DNA of 40,490 nucleotides from Lachnospiraceae bacterium. GTDB taxonomy: Bacteria > Bacillota > Clostridia > Lachnospirales > Lachnospiraceae. The stretch spans positions 1 to 40,490 of the forward strand of contig JAFRKV010000061.1 in NCBI GenBank assembly GCA_017431515.1, given 5' to 3'. The position numbers and the translations under genes are program-made. This document shows positions 16,775 to 25,754 of this stretch, piece by piece. The notes beneath the pieces were generated by a model. It made no database searches and was not told the origin of the DNA. It worked only from the letters and a program-made list of their open reading frames with translations. The stretch's first letter is position 1; each line of letters begins with the position of its first letter.

Positions 16775-18169
16775 ATGAAAAAAACCTATGTGCTGGACAC
16801 CAACATTCTGATCGACAGTGCGGGCACTGCGATTTACGGCTTTGATGACAACGATGTGATCATCACGAGCACGACCATCACAGAGCTCAATAAACACAAG
16901 GGAGACGAAGGAGAACGTGGGTACAACGTGCGTGAGACTTCCCGGATCCTGCGGGAGCTGCGGGCAGAGCAGGGAGATCTTTACCAGGGGGTTTCGATCA
17001 ATACGAACGGCACCTTCCGGATCGAGAAAAACGGCTACGAGCATCCGCTGCCGGAATGGCTGCGGAGCGATAAGAGCGCGGAAAATGACAACCGGATCCT
17101 GGCGACGGTCTTGTCTTTGATGGATCAAAACCCCGGGACAAAGGTGGCGCTGATCACGAATGATTTCCTGATGTCGCTGGATGCCCAGGCACTGGGGATC
17201 GAGACGCAGGAATATCGGAATGACAAGATCGAGAGCGAAGAGATGTACGCCGGGCGCAGGACGGTGGAACTTTCCGCGGATGCCATCAGCAGGCTGTACC
17301 GCGACCACAGCATCCCTGTGGACGACGAGGCGTTTCTGGAGATCGAAAATCTCATGCCCAACGAGTTTCTGGAGATGCATTCCGGCACCTCCTCGGCCCT
17401 TGGCTGGGTGCGCAACGGCGAGGTGACGCTTCTGCCGGAGGAGATCGTAAACGGCACCTATTTCGGGCTGACCGCGCGGAATGCGGGACAGCGTTTTGCC
17501 ATCGCGGCGCTGCAGGCGCCGGCGGAGGAGATTCCCCTTGTGATCATCAAAGGACCGGCAGGCTGCGGCAAGACGCTTTTGGCAGAGTCTGTGGGGCTGG
17601 ACAAGACTTATATCGGACGGGAATTTCACCGGGGCAAGGAACGGCCGGAGGAGGAATACCGCAATCTCTACATTACCCGTTCCAATACCCTGCCGGAATC
17701 GGAGAACCTGGGATTCCTGAAAGGAGATCTGGAAGAAAAAATGGGGCCGCTCCTGGCGCCGTTTTATGACAACATGGAGACTCTGATGCGCATCGGCGGG
17801 GAGACGGATCCCCAGCAGATCCAGTATCAGGTGGATTATCTCATCGACGACGGCGGTCCGGTGAAGATCGTGTCCCTTGCTTATATCCGCGGGAGGTCGC
17901 TGGATAAGAGCCTCATCATCGTGGACGAGGCGCAGAACATCACCCCGAAGCAGGCGAAGACCCTTGCCACCCGCGTGGGCGAAGGCAGCAAACTGATCCT
18001 TTTGGGAGATCCGGAGCAGATCGACAGCCCGCGGCTGACCGCCAGAAGCAACGGTCTCGTCTATGCCGCGGAAAAAATGAAGGATGACGATCTGTGCGCG
18101 GTCATCACCATGTATGAGCGGGAATGCGTGCGTTCGGAGCTTTCGAAGCGCGCGGCAAAGAAGATGTGA
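16775..18169 (+). CDS. PhoH2-type protein: PIN nuclease fused to PhoH ATPase
   Basis: A 464-residue fusion. The N-terminal PIN domain (about 1-150) has the acidic residues of the nuclease site in YVLDTNILID, TTITELNKHK and ITNDFLMSLDA. The C-terminal PhoH helicase-like ATPase has Walker A GPAGCGKT, Walker B LIIVDEAQN and LGDPEQID. Characterised PhoH2 proteins unwind and cleave RNA. ATG 16775 follows GAAAGGGGA (16761-16769); an in-frame ATG at 16694 lies inside degV and would add non-homologous residues. No antitoxin-like small gene adjoins it. Confidence 0.92.
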   Translation: MKKTYVLDTNILIDSAGTAIYGFDDNDVIITSTTITELNKHKGDEGERGYNVRETSRILRELRAEQGDLYQGVSINTNGTFRIEKNGYEHPLPEWLRSDKSAENDNRILATVLSLMDQNPGTKVALITNDFLMSLDAQALGIETQEYRNDKIESEEMYAGRRTVELSADAISRLYRDHSIPVDDEAFLEIENLMPNEFLEMHSGTSSALGWVRNGEVTLLPEEIVNGTYFGLTARNAGQRFAIAALQAPAEEIPLVIIKGPAGCGKTLLAESVGLDKTYIGREFHRGKERPEEEYRNLYITRSNTLPESENLGFLKGDLEEKMGPLLAPFYDNMETLMRIGGETDPQQIQYQVDYLIDDGGPVKIVSLAYIRGRSLDKSLIIVDEAQNITPKQAKTLATRVGEGSKLILLGDPEQIDSPRLTARSNGLVYAAEKMKDDDLCAVITMYERECVRSELSKRAAKKM

Positions 18170-18220
18170 CAGGAGCGCGGGAAGCAGCACAGCGATACGG
18201 GACAGAAAGGAGGAGAGACC

Positions 18221-19624
18221 TTGAAAGCAGCATTACTGAATGATTCGTTTCCGCCGATCATCGACGGCGTCGCAAATGTGGTCTTAAACTATGCCAAGAT
18301 CCTGACGGAGAAGCTGGACACAGAGGTGATCGTCGGGACGCCGCGTTATCCCAAGGCGGAGTACACAGGATATCCCTATCCCGTGGTGGCGTATCCCAGC
18401 GTGGATACCACGAAGCTTGTGGCAGGGTATCGCGCCGGCTATGTGATGCATTGGCCGGAAGCGCAGGCGCTGATTGATTTTCAGCCGGACATCATCCATA
18501 CCCATTGTCCGGCAGCATCCACGCTGATGGCGCGCATCATCCAGAATCATACCGGGGCGCCGATTGTTTTTACCTATCATACCAAATTTGATGTGGATAT
18601 CGAGCGGGCGCTGGGCGACGGCCTGATGAAGAAACAGATCATCAAGATGATGGTGGACAATATCTCCGGCTGCGACGAGGTCTGGGTGGTTTCCAAAGGC
18701 GCCGGCGAGAATTTAAAATCCCTCGGCTATCAGGGGGAGTGCCGCGTGGTGGATAACGGCGTGGATTTCGCGAAGGGTCGCGCGGAGGACACACTGGTGC
18801 GGGAAGTGACAGGGCAGTATGACCTGCCGGAAGAGGTGCCGGTGTTTTTGTTTGTCGGCCGCATGATGAAATACAAGGGCCTGCCTGTCATTGTGGATGC
18901 GCTTGGGGCTCTGTCGGAAAAAGGCGTGGATTATCGGATGGTCTTTGTGGGCGGCGGCGCAGATGCCAAGGAAATGCAGGAGAAAGTAAAGTCTCTTGGG
19001 ATCACCCTTGATGTCGTCAATGAGGACGGAACAGTCACGCATACGGATGGCGTGGACGGCAAGACAGGGCGGGTGCTCTTTGCAGGGGCGGAGCATGACC
19101 GTGACCGGCTCCGGGCGTGGAATACGAGAGCGGATCTGTTTCTGTTCCCGTCGGTGTATGATACCAATGGCATCGTGGTGCGGGAGGCGGCGGCCTGCGG
19201 ACTGGCCAGCGTGCTGATCAAGGACTCCTGCGCGGCGGAGGGCATCACGGACGGCAGGAACGGCTATCTCATTGAGGAAAATGCTTCCTCCATGGCGGCG
19301 ATGCTGACAGATCTGGCCACAGATCTGGAGAAACTTCATACAGCGGGCCAGCATGCCATGGATGAGATCTATATTTCCTGGGAGGACAGCGTCAGGGCGG
19401 CGCACGCGCGCTACGAGGAGATCCTGCTGCAAAAACGGGAAGGGACGCTGCCGCAGAGAAAGAAACAGAGTCTGGATTATCTGATCAAAGGGGCCGCCGG
19501 CATTTCCAAGGGCACGGATAAACTGCTGACCCTGCCGCGCACGTTTTATGAGACCATGAGCGACAATTTCCGGGAATGGAAAGAGGGGCTGCCCTCCTGG
19601 GGGAATACGAATGAGCCGGAATAA
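18221..19624 (+). CDS. GT4-family glycosyltransferase
   Basis: A 467-residue retaining GT-B glycosyltransferase, likely cytoplasmic and membrane-associated, that transfers a sugar from a nucleotide donor to a lipid or polysaccharide acceptor. The N-terminal domain has SFPPIIDGVANVV and HTHCPAAS. The donor-site domain has LFVGRMMKYKGL and PSVYDTNGIVVREAAACG, in which the first acidic residue of the usual E-X7-E is Asp. The start is TTG 18221 behind AAAGGAGGAG, the strongest site nearby. The gene overlaps the GH13 gene by 14 bp, indicating coupled translation and a shared carbohydrate role such as glycolipid or storage glucan. The acceptor is unknown. Confidence 0.87.
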   Translation: MKAALLNDSFPPIIDGVANVVLNYAKILTEKLDTEVIVGTPRYPKAEYTGYPYPVVAYPSVDTTKLVAGYRAGYVMHWPEAQALIDFQPDIIHTHCPAASTLMARIIQNHTGAPIVFTYHTKFDVDIERALGDGLMKKQIIKMMVDNISGCDEVWVVSKGAGENLKSLGYQGECRVVDNGVDFAKGRAEDTLVREVTGQYDLPEEVPVFLFVGRMMKYKGLPVIVDALGALSEKGVDYRMVFVGGGADAKEMQEKVKSLGITLDVVNEDGTVTHTDGVDGKTGRVLFAGAEHDRDRLRAWNTRADLFLFPSVYDTNGIVVREAAACGLASVLIKDSCAAEGITDGRNGYLIEENASSMAAMLTDLATDLEKLHTAGQHAMDEIYISWEDSVRAAHARYEEILLQKREGTLPQRKKQSLDYLIKGAAGISKGTDKLLTLPRTFYETMSDNFREWKEGLPSWGNTNEPE

Positions 19625-21269
19625 AAAAGACTGGTACCGCCGGATGAGTTTTTACCAGATCTGGATCAGGAGCTTTTACGACGGCAACGGGGACGGCATC
19701 GGGGATCTCTACGGGGTCTATGAGAAGCTTGATTATATCAGGTCGCTGGGGGTGGACGGCATCTGGTTTTCGCCGATCTATCCGTCGCCCAACGCGGATT
19801 TCGGGTACGACATCTCGGACTACAAAAACATCCACCCGGACTACGGGGATCTGGCCCAGTTTCAAAAGGTGCTGGACAAAGCCCATGCCATCGGTCTGAA
19901 GGTGATCATGGATCTGGTGGTCAATCATACCTCGGATGAGCACCCGTGGTTTCTGGAAAGCAGGAAGGGCAAAGACAATCCCTACAGCGATTATTATATC
20001 TGGCGGGATGCACCCAATAACTGGAACAGTCTCTTTGAGGGAAAAGCCTGGGAATACGATCCTGTCCGGAAGCAGTATTATCTTCACCTGTTCGCGAAGA
20101 AACAGCCGGATCTCAATATGGACAATCCGAAAGTCCGGGAAGAGGTGAAGGGGATCCTCCGTTTCTGGCTGGATCTGGGGGTGGACGGCTTCCGGGAGGA
20201 CGTCATCAATTTCATATCCAAAAAAGAGGGATTGCCGGACGGGATCCCTTTTTTGCCAGCCGCCAACGGCCTGCCGTATTACAAGGACGGACCGCATATT
20301 CATGAGTATCTGGCGGAGTTTCGGAAGGTCTGTGAGGAATACGACTGTTTTCAGGTGGGAGAGGGTCCGTTCACCAGCGTGAAATCGGCGCTGAAGTATC
20401 TGTCCGGACCGACGAAATCGCTGGATATGATGATCTCCTTTGATCATATGATGGCGGATTGTTTTCTCAGCGAATACATCCCCCGGCCTTTTTCTCTGCG
20501 GAAACTGAAGAAGGCGTTTTCCAAATGGCAGTACACCCTGGCGGGAAAGGCGTGGAACGCCCTGTACCTTGAGAACCATGATCATCCCCGGGTGATCAGC
20601 CGTTACGGGAGCGAGCATCTCTATTGGAAAGAGAGCGGCAAGATGCTGGCGGTTTCCTATCTGTTCCAACAGGGCACGCCCTTTGTCTATCAGGGGCAGG
20701 AGATCGGCATGACCAATATCCGCCTCTCCTCCATCGATCAGTACGTGGATGTCGTGTCCATCTATAATTACCATGCCTTTCATCAAAAGGATCCGGAGAA
20801 AAAACGGATGCACCGGATCCACCTGGCCAGCCGCGATTCCGCGCGGACGCCGGTGCAGTGGGATGACAGCAGGTATGCGGGCTTTTCGGAGCACAAGCCC
20901 TGGTTTGCGGTGAATCCGAATTACAAAAAGATCAATGTGGCGGCGGAGGAAGCGGATCCGGACAGCATCCTTGCGTTTTACCGAAAATGCCTCGCTCTCC
21001 GGAAGCACTCCAAAACCCTGCTGTACGGCACCTACCGGGAATACTTCCCGAAACATGACAAACTTTATGTTTACGAGCGCGCTTACGGGGAGATCCGCTA
21101 TCTCATCATCTGCGTTTTTTCACACTTCCCGGTAAAGCTGCAGCTGCCCACAGTGTATGCGGGGAAAAAGGGGCAGCTTTTGCTCTGCAATTACCCCGAT
21201 CCGGAGGGGTCGGAGAATGGTATGATGCGGCCTTACGAAGCGCGGGTATACCGGTTCCGGGTGAAATGA
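19611..21269 (+). CDS. GH13-family alpha-glucosidase/oligo-1,6-glucosidase-like enzyme
   Basis: A 552-residue cytoplasmic alpha-amylase-superfamily enzyme. The (beta/alpha)8 barrel motifs are in order: DLVVNHTSDEHPWF (region I), DGFREDVINF with the nucleophile Asp (region II, Glu in place of the more usual Met), a Glu in FQVGEGPFTS (acid/base, region III) and LENHDHPR (region IV). This pattern fits the oligo-1,6-glucosidase, trehalose-6-phosphate hydrolase and alpha-glucosidase group, at the usual length. No signal peptide is present. It starts within the end of the GT4 gene. The specificity cannot be decided from sequence alone. Confidence 0.9.
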   Translation: MSRNKKDWYRRMSFYQIWIRSFYDGNGDGIGDLYGVYEKLDYIRSLGVDGIWFSPIYPSPNADFGYDISDYKNIHPDYGDLAQFQKVLDKAHAIGLKVIMDLVVNHTSDEHPWFLESRKGKDNPYSDYYIWRDAPNNWNSLFEGKAWEYDPVRKQYYLHLFAKKQPDLNMDNPKVREEVKGILRFWLDLGVDGFREDVINFISKKEGLPDGIPFLPAANGLPYYKDGPHIHEYLAEFRKVCEEYDCFQVGEGPFTSVKSALKYLSGPTKSLDMMISFDHMMADCFLSEYIPRPFSLRKLKKAFSKWQYTLAGKAWNALYLENHDHPRVISRYGSEHLYWKESGKMLAVSYLFQQGTPFVYQGQEIGMTNIRLSSIDQYVDVVSIYNYHAFHQKDPEKKRMHRIHLASRDSARTPVQWDDSRYAGFSEHKPWFAVNPNYKKINVAAEEADPDSILAFYRKCLALRKHSKTLLYGTYREYFPKHDKLYVYERAYGEIRYLIICVFSHFPVKLQLPTVYAGKKGQLLLCNYPDPEGSENGMMRPYEARVYRFRVK

Positions 21270-21276
21270 CCGCGGT

Positions 21277-21305
21277 TTTACACGAGGAAGGATGTTTGGT
21301 AAAAT
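21277..21305 (+). promoter_or_regulatory. promoter for the carboxyspermidine genes
   Basis: TTTACA (21277-21282) and TAAAAT (21300-21305) with a 17-bp spacer lie just after the GH13 stop and 47 bp before the dehydrogenase start. Confidence 0.5.
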
Positions 21306-21351
21306 AGACAGAAGCGACAGGCGGAAACGAGCCTGACAGAAAGGGAAAATC

Positions 21352-22554
21352 ATGGGAAGAGCAATGATCATCGGATGCGGCGGCGTGGCAAGCGTCGCGA
21401 TCCATAAATGCTGTCAGAACAGCGAAGTGTTTGAGGAGATCATGATCGCAAGCCGGACAAAGGCGAAGTGCGATGCATTGAAAGAAAAACTGCAGGGGCA
21501 GACCAAGACAAAGATCACCACGGCACAGATCGATGCGGATGACGTGGCGGCATTGACGGCGCTGATCGAATCCTACCGGCCGCAGGTGGTGCTGAACTTA
21601 GCGCTCCCTTATCAGGATCTGCACATCATGGAGGCCTGCCTGGCTGCGAAGGTGCCTTATGTGGATACGGCAAATTACGAGCCGGAGGACACAGCGCACT
21701 TTGAATACAGCTGGCAGTGGGCGTACCGCGAACGGTTTGAAAAGGCCGGGATCACGGCGCTCCTGGGCAGCGGCTTCGATCCGGGCGTCACGGGCGTGTT
21801 CAGCGCCTATGCGTTAAAACACCAGTTTGACGAGATCAATGAGATCGATATTTTGGACTGCAACGCCGGAGATCACGGCTATCCCTTTGCGACGAATTTT
21901 AACCCGGAGATCAATATCCGTGAGGTGTCCGCAAAGGGCAGCTACTGGGAGGACGGACACTGGGTAGAGACGGAGCCCATGGAGATCAAGCGCGTCTACG
22001 ATTTCCCGGAGGTGGGGGAAAAGGATATGTATCTTCTGCATCATGAGGAGATCGAAAGCCTTGCCCTGAATATCCCCGGCATCCGCAGGATCCGTTTCTT
22101 TATGACCTTCGGCCAGAGCTATCTGACCCATCTGAAGTGCCTGGAAAACGTGGGCATGACCAGCATTGAGCCGATCCTGTTTGAGGGAAAGGAGATCGTG
22201 CCGCTGCAGTTTCTGAAGGCGGTGCTGCCGGATCCGGCGTCCCTTGGGCCGAGGACGAAAGGAAAGACCAACATCGGCTGCATTTTCAAAGGAAAAAAAG
22301 ACGGGGAAGAAAAACATTATTACCTGTACAATGTCTGCGATCATGAGAAATGCTACGCGGAGGTCGGATCCCAGGCGGTGGCCTATACCACCGGCGTGCC
22401 GGCCATGATCGGCGCCATGCTGGTGATGAACGGGACGTGGAAAAAGCCGGGTGTGCATAACGTCGAAGAGTTTGATCCGGATCCGTTTATGGAGGCGCTG
22501 AACAAATGGGGCCTTCCGTGGCAGGAAAGCTTTGATCCGGCAATGGTGGAGTAA
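21352..22554 (+). CDS. carboxy(nor)spermidine dehydrogenase (saccharopine dehydrogenase family)
   Basis: The enzyme condenses putrescine (or diaminopropane) with aspartate semialdehyde and reduces the product with NADPH to carboxyspermidine (or carboxynorspermidine). The 400-residue protein begins with the nucleotide-binding loop MIIGCGGVASVAIHKC, then has NLALPYQDLHIMEACL, YVDTANYEPED and GSGFDPGVTGVFSAY, typical of this branch of the saccharopine dehydrogenase family and not of lysine-pathway members. The decarboxylase that completes the pathway follows 39 bp downstream, which settles the assignment. This is the alternative spermidine route found in many gut bacteria lacking SpeD/SpeE. Confidence 0.92.
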   Translation: MGRAMIIGCGGVASVAIHKCCQNSEVFEEIMIASRTKAKCDALKEKLQGQTKTKITTAQIDADDVAALTALIESYRPQVVLNLALPYQDLHIMEACLAAKVPYVDTANYEPEDTAHFEYSWQWAYRERFEKAGITALLGSGFDPGVTGVFSAYALKHQFDEINEIDILDCNAGDHGYPFATNFNPEINIREVSAKGSYWEDGHWVETEPMEIKRVYDFPEVGEKDMYLLHHEEIESLALNIPGIRRIRFFMTFGQSYLTHLKCLENVGMTSIEPILFEGKEIVPLQFLKAVLPDPASLGPRTKGKTNIGCIFKGKKDGEEKHYYLYNVCDHEKCYAEVGSQAVAYTTGVPAMIGAMLVMNGTWKKPGVHNVEEFDPDPFMEALNKWGLPWQESFDPAMVE

Positions 22555-22593
22555 ACGGCTGTCAAGACGTTTCGGAAAAGACTGGAGAACAAT

Positions 22594-23739
22594 ATGGAAC
22601 GAGAAAAACTGCCAACCCCCTGCTACATCATAGACGAAGAGAAACTGAAGAAGAATCTGAAGATTTTATCCGACGTGGAGAAGAAGACCGGTGCCCGGGT
22701 ACTGCTGGCGCAGAAGGCCTTTGCCTGTTATCCGTTGTATCCGCTGATCGGGAAATTCATTTCCGGCACGGAGGCATCAGGGCTGTTTGAAGCGCGTCTC
22801 GGGAAAGAACAGATGGGAAAGGAATGCCATGTTTTTTCCGCGGCATACCGCGAGGACGAATTTGACGAGCTGCTCAAGTATGCGGACCATATCATCTTCA
22901 ATTCCTTTGCCCAGCTGAAAAAATTCGGAAAAAAAGCGAGAGCCGCGGGGAAAAGTCTGGGGCTTCGCGTGAATCCGGAGTATTCCACCCAGTCCAATGC
23001 GCTTTATGATCCCTGCGCGGCAGGCAGCCGTCTGGGGGTAACCCTCTCTGCATGGGAGAAGGAAGCCGACGCCGGCCTGGTGGGGCTTCTGGACGGGATT
23101 CATTTTCATACCCTGTGCGAGCAGAATTCGGATGACCTGGTAAAGACCCTGGCCGTGGTGCAAAAGCGATTCGGCAATATTCTGCCTTATATGAGCTGGA
23201 TCAATTTCGGCGGCGGACATCATATCACGCGTCCGGACTATGATCTGAAGCTTCTGTACGGCATGATCTGGGAAATGCAGGAGACCTATCACCTGACGGT
23301 GTATCTGGAGCCGGGGGAAGCGGTGGCGCTGGATGCCGGGATGCTGGATACGACGATCCTTGATATCGTAGACAACGGGAAAAAGACGGCGATCCTGGAT
23401 GCCTCCGCGGCATGCCATATGCCGGATGTGCTGGAAATGCCCTATACGCCGCCCCTTGCCGGCGCGGCCAAACCGGGGGAGAAGGCGTATGCCTATACCC
23501 TTGCGGGACCGACCTGCCTTGCGGGAGACATCATCGGGAGTTATTCCTTTGACACAGCGTTGTCCGTAGGAGAACGGCTTACGTTTTCCGACATGGCGAT
23601 CTATACCATGGTGAAAAATAACATGTTCAACGGGATCAATCTTCCGTCCATCGCCATCCGGGAATGGAAGGACGGGGAAGAAAATTACCGCCTCTTAAAA
23701 TCCTTCGGTTACGAGGATTTCAAGAAGCGGTTGGGGTAA
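22594..23739 (+). CDS. nspC: carboxynorspermidine/carboxyspermidine decarboxylase
   Basis: A PLP enzyme of the alanine-racemase-fold decarboxylases that removes CO2 from carboxy(nor)spermidine to give (nor)spermidine. The 381-residue protein opens with PTPCYIIDEEKL and has the PLP lysine in LLAQKAFACYPLYP. GIHFHTLCEQN, INFGGGHHITRPDY and LEPGEAVALDAG follow. The C-terminal active-site cysteine region is TLAGPTCLAGDIIG. It is cotranscribed with the preceding dehydrogenase. Confidence 0.94.
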   Translation: MEREKLPTPCYIIDEEKLKKNLKILSDVEKKTGARVLLAQKAFACYPLYPLIGKFISGTEASGLFEARLGKEQMGKECHVFSAAYREDEFDELLKYADHIIFNSFAQLKKFGKKARAAGKSLGLRVNPEYSTQSNALYDPCAAGSRLGVTLSAWEKEADAGLVGLLDGIHFHTLCEQNSDDLVKTLAVVQKRFGNILPYMSWINFGGGHHITRPDYDLKLLYGMIWEMQETYHLTVYLEPGEAVALDAGMLDTTILDIVDNGKKTAILDASAACHMPDVLEMPYTPPLAGAAKPGEKAYAYTLAGPTCLAGDIIGSYSFDTALSVGERLTFSDMAIYTMVKNNMFNGINLPSIAIREWKDGEENYRLLKSFGYEDFKKRLG

Positions 23740-23749
23740 GGCTTAAGCG

Positions 23750-23796
23750 GTGTGCTTTGCGTCCTGCGTTTATGCAGTGTGTTTTGCGTCCTGCGT
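23750..23796 (-). repeat. 27-bp tandem duplication of a C-terminal tail with its stop
   Basis: Two 20-nt units, 23750-23769 and 23777-23796, differ at one base and repeat with a 27-bp period. Read on the minus strand, both encode TQDAKHTA followed by TAA in the same frame. The S-component gene ends in the first copy reached and the second copy is untranslated. Confidence 0.85.
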
Positions 23797-24360
23797 CTGC
23801 TCCCGACGCTTGAGAAACGGCACCTTCATCAGGATCGGCAGCAGCAGCACGGACAGGACGATTCCAGTGACGCCCTGCACCAGATTGAACGGGATGGACG
23901 CAGCACTGGAAACAAGCCCTGCGGAAAGCGCCTGGGTGGAAAACCCGCCATTGCCGAATGCCGCCAGTAATGTTTCAAATACAAAATAACCGCCGACCAT
24001 GACGGATTCGCCGAGGATTCCGCCGAGGATCAAAGAAAGCGGTCGTTTGCCGTTTCCGGAAAACTTCTGTGCCGCGCGCTGGTACAGGAGACCTGCCAGC
24101 AATGCGGTCAGCGCCTTGATGACAAAGGTCGCCGGCACATAGATCAGATATCCGGAAAAGAGGTCTGCCAGCGCCGAGCCGATGCCGGCGGCAAGGGCGC
24201 CCACGCCGGGGCCGAGGATCACGCCGCAGAGGAGAACCATACAGTCGCCCACATGGATATAGCCGAAGGTCGGGGTGGGAAACTTGATCAGCATCGTCGC
24301 CACACAGGTGAAGGCGATAAAGAGGGCTGATAGTACGAGTCGCTGCAAAGATGCTTTCAT
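23770..24360 (-). CDS. ECF transporter S-component (vitamin-type substrate unknown)
   Basis: A 196-residue membrane protein with about five or six hydrophobic segments, the substrate-binding S subunit of an energy-coupling-factor transporter. Features: a short N terminus, TMLIKFPTPTFGYIHVGDCMVLL with the conserved GYIHxGD turn of this S-component family, then GPGVGALAAGIGSALADL and KALTALLAGLLY. ATG 24360 is preceded by GAGGAGG with 8-nt spacing; a start at 24384 is less likely. No EcfA/EcfT genes are present, so it would share a general energising module. The tail TQDAKHTA is tandemly duplicated past the stop. The substrate is not clear; the leader may bind the ligand or a related compound. 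Confidence 0.85.
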   Translation of the reverse strand: MKASLQRLVLSALFIAFTCVATMLIKFPTPTFGYIHVGDCMVLLCGVILGPGVGALAAGIGSALADLFSGYLIYVPATFVIKALTALLAGLLYQRAAQKFSGNGKRPLSLILGGILGESVMVGGYFVFETLLAAFGNGGFSTQALSAGLVSSAASIPFNLVQGVTGIVLSVLLLPILMKVPFLKRREQTQDAKHTA

Positions 24361-24368
24361 AATTGATT

Positions 24369-24424
24369 CCTCCTCTTTGGGCATGAGGTGGCACCAACAC
24401 AGCTGGTGACGGAGTCCTGATGCC
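24369..24424 (-). promoter_or_regulatory. structured leader of the S-component gene, possible riboswitch
   Basis: The minus-strand leader folds into a hairpin. GGCAU/AUGCC closes it (plus-strand 24420-24424/24380-24384), AGG faces CCU, and CACCA/UGGUG forms an inner stem (24404-24408/24392-24396). CCUC in its 3' side (24388-24385) is complementary to GAGG of the ribosome site (24375-24372), so the same bases could either close the hairpin or mask the site. I do not recognise it as a known riboswitch class. Confidence 0.35.
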
Positions 24425-24451
24425 GTATTTGCTTATTTGTATATAGACAGT

Positions 24452-24479
24452 ATTATAGGCAGCAAAAATCAAAAGTCAA
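24452..24479 (-). promoter_or_regulatory. strong promoter of the S-component gene
   Basis: On the minus strand TTGACT (24479-24474) and TATAAT (24457-24452) are separated by 16 bp. Transcription would start near 24445, giving an 85-nt leader. Confidence 0.7.
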
Positions 24480-24524
24480 CAAAAACCTATCAATTTGATA
24501 GGAGAAAAGGAAAAACAACCGGAT

Positions 24525-25754
24525 ATGCAGCCGGACAGAAGGCGTAAAAAGCGCAGAAAACGCGCGAAAGATAGAAGGAGCGCAAAATACACTCTTCGGA
24601 TTCTTAGAGTGGTTCTTTTGGCGCTCCTCGTGACCCTGGCCGTGCTGCTTGTCCTTTTTTTTGCGCAGAAAAAGAAGGAAGCCAAAGCGGCAGAGGAAGC
24701 CCAGCGTCTTGCCAGAGAAGAGGCAGCGAGAAAACAGCAGGAAACGGAATTTAAGATCCCGGACAATCCGCCGGAAGAGACGGAAGCCCTGATGCCGGAA
24801 ACCGAAGAGACCGTGCAGGCTACCACGATGATCTTCACGGGAGATGTGCTTTTGCATCAGACCACCCTCGGTCGCTATCAATCTTCGGGACTTCCCGGCA
24901 TTCTCTCGGAGGATCTGATTGAGACTTTCCAAAACGCGGATATTCTGATGATCAATGAGGAGTTTCCTTTCGGGCTGACGGGAGAACCGTGGCCTGACAA
25001 GCAGTATACCTTCCGGACCGATCCGCAGTATGTCACGGCGTTTCAGGACATGGGGGTGGACCTCGTGGGATTGGCGAATAACCATGTGCTGGATTACGGA
25101 GAGTCCGCGCTCCTTGAGACCTTTCAGACACTTGACGGTGCCGGGATTCCGTATGCCGGAGCAGGCGCCGACCTTGCCCGCGCGTCGCAGCTGCAGGTAT
25201 TTGAAGTAAACGGGAAAAAGTTCGGATTTCTCGCTGCCTCCCGTGTCTGGCCCTCCGGTTCCTGGGCGGCGGGGCCGGAGCATCCCGGGTGTTTCGGCAC
25301 CTATGATCCGGAGAGACTTCTGGCGGCGATCCGCGCCGCAAAAGAGGAACAGGGATGTGACTTCGTGACGGTCTTTGTCCACTGGGGCGTGGAGCGAAAC
25401 ACGATGCCGGAGGATTATCAGAAGAGCCTGGCAAAGCAATACGCGGAGGCCGGGGCGGACCTCGTGATCGGCATGCATCCTCATGTGCTGCAGGGCATCG
25501 AATACTTCGGGGACACACCGGCGTTTTACAGCCTCGGCAATTTCATCTTCGGCGGCAATTCCTATCAAACGGCAGCCGTTGCCGTGACGGTCTATCCGGA
25601 CGATTCGAAAGAGGTGAACGTGATCCCCTGCATCGCCGGCGGCGGCTTTACGCGCAGGGCGGAAGGGAGCGAGGCGCAGGGCGTTTTTGACACGCTCAAT
25701 GCCCTCTCCTTCGGTGCAGGCGTGGACGCCGGCGGGGCTTGCAATCCCCTGTGA
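24525..25754 (+). CDS. CapA/PgsA-like membrane-anchored metallophosphatase-fold protein
   Basis: A 409-residue protein with a very basic N terminus (RRRKKRRKR), one membrane helix at about 27-47, an Ala/Glu-rich helical stalk to about 95, and a CapA-type domain outside the cell. Domain hallmarks: MIFTGDVLLHQ, NEEFPF, GLANNHVLDYG, VFVHWGVE and GMHPHVLQGIEYF followed by FYSLGNFIF. CapA proteins take part in poly-gamma-glutamate synthesis, but stand-alone homologues without capB/capC, as here, are common and of uncertain role. ATG 24525 lies 14 nt after GGAGAAAAGG. An in-frame TTG at 24495 precedes the ribosome site and is rejected. Confidence 0.85.
   Translation: MQPDRRRKKRRKRAKDRRSAKYTLRILRVVLLALLVTLAVLLVLFFAQKKKEAKAAEEAQRLAREEAARKQQETEFKIPDNPPEETEALMPETEETVQATTMIFTGDVLLHQTTLGRYQSSGLPGILSEDLIETFQNADILMINEEFPFGLTGEPWPDKQYTFRTDPQYVTAFQDMGVDLVGLANNHVLDYGESALLETFQTLDGAGIPYAGAGADLARASQLQVFEVNGKKFGFLAASRVWPSGSWAAGPEHPGCFGTYDPERLLAAIRAAKEEQGCDFVTVFVHWGVERNTMPEDYQKSLAKQYAEAGADLVIGMHPHVLQGIEYFGDTPAFYSLGNFIFGGNSYQTAAVAVTVYPDDSKEVNVIPCIAGGGFTRRAEGSEAQGVFDTLNALSFGAGVDAGGACNPL

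Noticed and set aside
16568-18190. A 540-codon minus-strand frame opposite phoH
   Set aside because: The plus strand encodes an intact PIN-PhoH fusion with Walker motifs. The antisense frame has no recognisable feature.
23750-23796. Short direct repeats considered as a CRISPR array
   Set aside because: Only two 20-nt units with a 7-nt gap, and they encode a duplicated protein tail. No spacers of CRISPR length are present.
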